Below are positions 60,106 through 64,000 of a stretch of DNA of 64,000 nucleotides, in pieces. The stretch lies in NCBI RefSeq assembly GCF_037042905.1, contig NC_087247.1, positions 39,221,920 to 39,285,919 of the forward strand. The letters run 5' to 3'. The stretch is from Lytechinus pictus. Taxonomy: Eukaryota > Echinodermata > Echinoidea > Temnopleuroida > Toxopneustidae. The position numbers and the translations under genes are program-made. Positions within the stretch are counted from its first letter, which is position 1, and each line of letters opens with the position of its first letter. Below the pieces are notes generated by a model. It did not search any database. It saw nothing but the letters and a program-made list of their open reading frames with translations, and was not told the origin of the DNA.

Positions 60106-60333
60106 AAATTTATTACATTTGTGGGTAAAGTCATTATTACATTTGTGGGCGATCAAAAATTATTACATTTGTGGGTAAAGTGCATTATTACATTTGTGGG
60201 TGAAATTATTACATTTGTGGGTAAAGTGTTATTACATTTGTGGGCGTTATTACATTTGTGGGTAAAGTGTTATGTTATTACATTTGTGGGCGTTATTACA
60301 TTTGTGGGCGTTATTACATTTGTGGGTGCAACA
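60106..60333 (-). repeat. Right outer domain of the foldback element: ten 15-bp units
   Basis: Ten inverted copies (tattacatttgtggg), mirroring the left outer domain. The adjoining unique segment 60030-60105 is also a near-perfect mirror of 56300-56385. Confidence 0.95.
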
Positions 60334-61200
60334 CCCCCCCCCCCCCCCCCCCCCCAGTCTGCATGAATATTGTCTGTATAAATCTGCGCGTCCCGTCTGG
60401 AAAATCAAGAAAAGGGGCGAGAGGGAAAAAAATCAAGGAAGGGAAAAGGGAAATAAAATATGAAAACGAAGAGAAAGAAGGAAAGAAAGCAGGGAAGAAA
60501 GGGGCAAAGAGAAAGAGAAAAACAAAAGGAAAATGAAATGAAAAACGAAAGGAAGGAGATAGAAAAGGGATATGGTGGGCGAGGTTTTGAGGAATAAGTG
60601 AATGTGTCGGGGCCTGAGATGTTGTCCGTTTGACAAAACGATATGAACGAGTTTTCGCTATCACGACGGGGGCGGATTCTACAACATAGAAATCTACTCC
60701 CGTCAAATCACAATGAACAGCTGAGAGGTTTATGTCTAAAATTGGTAAACCGGGGCAGAGTGGTCGTTGTACTGAGATTCTGAGCTGATGAACTATTGCA
60801 AATATTATGTCGCTCGTCCAGAGTTACAGGACGAATCTTCTCTTTTGATTCATCGATTTTCGACATAGGCTGCTTTGTCCTGAAGGGTTTTTGACAACAG
60901 ATTTCCTATTTTGTAGCATGCGTCCCCGTCATTTTGCGAAAACTCCCTGTCTGTTACGCAAGCGCAAGCCTGGCGCCTGACAGAAAATTATAAACTGTCG
61001 AGTCACGACGGGGTTGTTTTAAGTTCTAACTATAGGCCCTACTTTATGTACCGTTTTCTAATTAGGGCTTATACTTGGTCTTTGAGTTCCACCATCTTTG
61101 TAGGTAATTGTCAAATTGCACACTATTTGTTTTTTTCCGCAATGAGAATGTGAGGATCTCTATGTATTAGCCTATCTCAGGATTTAGGTCTAAATAAAAA
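60334..61200. other. Non-coding: C run, purine-rich tract, unassigned sequence
   Basis: A C run of 22 bp (60334-60355) abuts the foldback element. 60400-60560 is strongly purine-rich (gaaaggga-type words), which explains the 98- and 130-codon frames there. The remainder is unassigned. Confidence 0.6.
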
Positions 61201-63140
61201 GTAAATAAATAAAAAAAAACTCAGCTCGCGGTTCTGTATCGACAGTGATGAATGTATAGGTTTTAGGTCTAAATCGCCCCCCAAAAACAAAAGAAGAAGA
61301 AAAGGTCAGCTCTCGCTTCACGCTCGCATGATTTATGTAATAAGATCCATTCACAATTTCCCTACATTTTAACAATGCTTAACAGGTCAATACATCGACA
61401 ATTTCAGCTCGCGCTTCGAACTCGCATTGTTTAATAGGGTACAGACCTGCTCTTCATCAAAAACATGTTTAGAATGTCTAGTGGTCAGGTTTGAATTCAC
61501 CGTAATTTCAGCTCTTGTTTCGCGCTCAAATCAATCATATTGGTTAAAAAAATTAACCTCATCACTGCAAAAAGTCCTTGGGTGTCCTTATTAGGTTTCT
61601 TTAATGCAAGAATGTAAGAAATTTAAGCTCGCGCTTCGCGCTCGCCTTGTTTTATTTAATACCCATGGGCAGATCCAGAGACCCGGCAAAAAAAGGGGAT
61701 AAAAGTGAAAGTTTTGAAGTCAATATACAAAAACAAATTTCAGCTCGGACACCGAGCTTTCATTATTTTGTTTGATTCACAAATTATTTTTAAGTGCTCT
61801 GTAAAATGTCCGTTTTTTGGTGTGAATATCAACATTTTCAGCTTGCGCTGTGCGCTCGTGTTATTTGATTTGCCAAGTAACTACTCTCTTCGTGTATTCC
61901 ACAAAGTCCTAAAAATATCAATTTTCAGGTGTTTGATTGTCAAAACGTATAGGCCTATCGAGCTTGGGCTGTGCGCTCGCATTTTGATTGGTGAGTTATG
62001 TATACTTCTATATTAATTCTATAACAAACCACTTAAAATTCACTTTTTATGACAGTTTATCAAAAATTTCGGCTCACGGTTTGCGCTCGCATTAATAATG
62101 TTGTTAATAAAAATATTGTGTTAACCTATGCCGGCATCCTATTCAAATTACAAAAGTACCTAAAAATAATGTCCAGTTTTAAGGCTTCAATATCAACAAA
62201 TTTCACTCTCTCGTTGATTAATAAACATAATAACATGTTCATGAATTCCTAATTACTAAACTGTTCCTTATTCAGAATAGAAAATAGACAAGTTTCATCC
62301 TGCGCTTACTCATCAATGTCTCATCAATGTCATATGATAACAAAATTTCTCGAAAGCTTAGGCCCCTTTTGACTTTCTAATAAAAAAATGTCCTTAGAAT
62401 GTCCCGGACCTATATAGGTCAAAATGATAATAATAAATATCAGCTCGCGCTTCGCACTCGCATCATTTATTAAGTGCGTTCACATCCACTTTGCAATTTT
62501 CCTACACAGAGCTTGAAATAGTGCTTAAATTGACCATTTTGATCAGAATATCAAATATTTTCATTGTTGATTTTGTTGATTTTCAGAATTAAAAAAAAAG
62601 TATTCAGAATGCCCAGATTCTGTCCAACTCTAAAACACGCGCACGCATGTTTATTGAGACACGCAGCTTAGTCTAGTTTTTAGGTCGAAAAATTCAAATT
62701 TTGAGCTTCCGCATCTTGCTCGTATTGTTTGTTTATGTACCTATCCTGGGGGCCGTTTCATAAAGCTGTTCGTAAGTTAGGAGCGACTTTAAGAACGACT
62801 GGTGAACCTTTCTTACGCGCTAAACCATTGTCAATGGTGTATAGCATTTACCAAAAGAAAGGATCACCAGTCGTTCTTAAAGTCGCTCTTATCTTACGAA
62901 CGGTCGCTTTATGAAACACCTGCACCTGCTCATTGATACTATTCAAAGTACTCTAGAATGTCTAGTTTTGAGTTCGAAATATGAAAGTTTTTTTTTCAAC
63001 TCGCTTTGTGCTTCATCACTTTGAGCACGATATCCTTCCTGATCATGATTTGAAAATCCCGCTTTTAGGTCTAAATCTAAAGAAACAAAACAAATATATT
63101 ATTGTTTGTTAAGATAATTCCGGGCATATGCTCGTCATCA
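61200..63140 (+). repeat. Diverged array of the CpG-rich gctcgcgcttcgcgctcgc cassette
   Basis: Units of about 100-120 bp carry the motif in variable preservation (for example 61312, 61405, 61622, 61838, 61958, 62068, 62440), each usually preceded by aaaatttcag and followed by attattt. Clear units fade after 62500. It is the plus-orientation relative of the cassettes in 19070-20275 and (inverted) 44016-45141. I could not locate matching termini, so this may be a decayed or fused element. Confidence 0.8.
62748..62921. mobile_element. Palindromic MITE, 174 bp
   Basis: Left arm gggggccgtttcataaagct... and right arm ...ctttatgaaacacc are inverted copies over about 60 bp, sharing gcgactttaagaacgactgg and its complement with few changes. 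It is inserted in the CpG-cassette array. The 61-codon frame here is a by-product. Confidence 0.88.
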
Positions 63141-63144
63141 AAAA

Positions 63145-63195
63145 CTTGCTTAGAATGTCTCTTCTAGAAGAGACAGAAGAGACATTCTAAGCAAG
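63145..63195. repeat. Perfect 21-bp hairpin
   Basis: cttgcttagaatgtctcttc (plus one more t) at 63145-63165 is exactly complementary to 63175-63195, with a 9-nt loop. The left arm matches cassette-array sequence (tttagaatgtct near 61472), so the right arm is a locally inverted duplicate of array sequence. Confidence 0.92.
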
Positions 63196-63227
63196 CAAGA
63201 GACAGTCATCCCGGGGGGGGGGGGAGT

Positions 63228-63532
63228 CAAATATATTTCTGTACACACGCGTGACCAAGAAATTTCCAAACACTCCACGAGTTTTTCTATGTGTGCAAAA
63301 TAACCCCCTTAACAAGTTTTTCGCGGGCTTTATTTACACATTTTGTCCCCTAAACAAGATGTCGCCGAAATATGACCTAGGGGAAAAGTTTGGGAAAAAA
63401 CCTACTCTTAACACGTTTGGCTAGTCTTGATAAAAAGCTTTGGGGGGAAAAACATACCCTATATACGTTTGACCCCGCGATTGACCATTGACCAGTCTTT
63501 CAAAACCACACTTTGTTTTTGATACCCTTAAC
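63228..63532. repeat. Probable dispersed repeat fragment
   Basis: AC/GT-poor text with repeated phrases (aacaagtttttcgcgg, cctaaacaagatgtcgcc, ttgaccattgaccag) that has the feel of a decayed tandem repeat, following a G run at 63214-63224. No boundaries identified. Confidence 0.35.
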
Positions 63533-64000
63533 CAGTGGCGTAACAGGCGGGGGGCAGGGGGGGGGGGGGGCAAGTTGCCCCCCCCCTGGCGGATTTCACC
63601 GGGAAAATAAAAGAAAAACGGGAAAAATAAAAAAAAAAGAGGGAGAAAGAAAGGGAAAGGGGAAGGAAAGGGGAAAAGGAAAGGAGGAAAAGGAAAGGGA
63701 AAAGTGAAAAGAAAACGAAGAAAAAACTTTTTTTAAATGGAAAAGGAAGGAAAGCGGAAAAATGTACGAAAGAAGAACATCTGAGAAAGAGCAAATCATT
63801 CCGAAATAGGCCTATGTAATGCAATAGCAGAGTGGGAAATAAATTAAAAGATGACAAAATGGCAAACAATTGCGGGAAACGAAGGTAGAATGTAATTAGT
63901 CAAAAGCTAATGGACTGCATACAACATTGTGCTTTAAGCTTGCTAAATGCGGGGCTAAATGTTATGCAAATAAAAGATAAATTCTGCCTGATACGCAATA
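63533..64000. mobile_element. hAT-like element, left end only; continues beyond the window
   Basis: Begins cagtggcgtaacaggc followed by G and C homopolymers, the same terminal organisation as the hAT element at 44016. A purine-rich tract follows (63600-63730). The other end and the target duplication are not visible within the window. The 113-codon minus-strand frame is produced by the purine tract. Confidence 0.6.

Larger units (their letters stand above)
56079..60333. mobile_element. TU-like foldback transposon with tandem-repeat arms, 4.26 kb
   Basis: The whole element is a giant imperfect palindrome. Outermost are tgttacaccc (left) and the complement of tgttgcaccc (right). Next come ten copies per arm of cccacaaatgtaata separated by short spacers, then a unique segment of about 80 bp, then an array of about 48-50-bp units with the core aaagtcttttttccagaccc. 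Inwards are more diverged units, and a central core near 57600-57960 holds a nested MITE. C runs flank both sides (13 and 22 bp), so a target duplication of C residues is possible but unresolvable. No transposase frame exists; frames in the arms are repeat artefacts. The modular layout matches my knowledge of sea urchin TU elements (long inverted repeats whose outer domain is a tandem array of about 15-bp units). Confidence 0.88.

Noticed and set aside
60314..60706. 130-codon minus-strand frame, rich in F and S
   Set aside because: Produced by a purine-rich tract and a poly-C run next to the foldback element.
63528..63869. 113-codon minus-strand frame
   Set aside because: Produced by a purine-rich tract inside a hAT-like end.

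Overview
The window looks like euchromatic, gene-poor DNA from a sea urchin or close echinoderm relative. The base composition is AT-rich. There are no bacterial-style operons; almost every long reading frame is a by-product of a repeat. One spliced gene has animal-type splice sites. The repeat families (arrays of gctcgcgcttcgcgctcgc, arrays of tgacctttgacctt, hAT ends cagtggcgta, a TU-like foldback transposon) are ones I associate with echinoid genomes. The species call is an inference; no search was possible.

Region by region: (1) 1-5992 is mostly featureless AT-rich DNA with one inverted-repeat element. (2) 5993-13843, minus strand, holds the only gene I can support: a Golgi carbohydrate sulfotransferase (Sulfotransfer_2 family) with three coding exons. 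An 83-nt middle exon makes all reading phases agree and gives a 390-residue type II membrane protein. Its introns are filled with transposon debris: a 153-bp MITE, a 1.9-kb terminal-inverted-repeat element, a tRNA-derived SINE and two copies of a tandem-structured repeat (here 'family A'). (3) 13844-33000 is non-coding, with a large TAG microsatellite, a widely spaced 48-bp perfect inverted repeat, and two more family A copies. One of these was split by two later, datable insertions. (4) 33229-49000 is rich in non-autonomous DNA transposons: an 869-bp element, a SINE with a 7SL/Alu-like head, TTAA-flanked elements, a 1.1-kb hAT element with a perfect 8-bp target duplication, and partial copies. 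(5) 49000-56000 is largely unremarkable. (6) 56079-60333 is a 4.26-kb foldback transposon, nearly palindromic, with tandem-repeat arms. (7) 61200-64000 is a decayed array of the CpG-rich cassette, a small palindromic MITE, and a hAT-like end running off the window.

Apart from the sulfotransferase there is no gene network to describe. The biology of the window lies in its mobile elements. Many have the same architecture: short terminal inverted repeats enclosing arrays of diverged 100-170-bp units that carry a strongly conserved short motif (a CpG-rich hairpin motif, nuclear-receptor-like half-sites, or a 15-bp AT-rich motif). The best candidate for something unusual is the foldback element at 56079-60333. 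All repeat-family assignments rest on motifs and symmetry read by eye.
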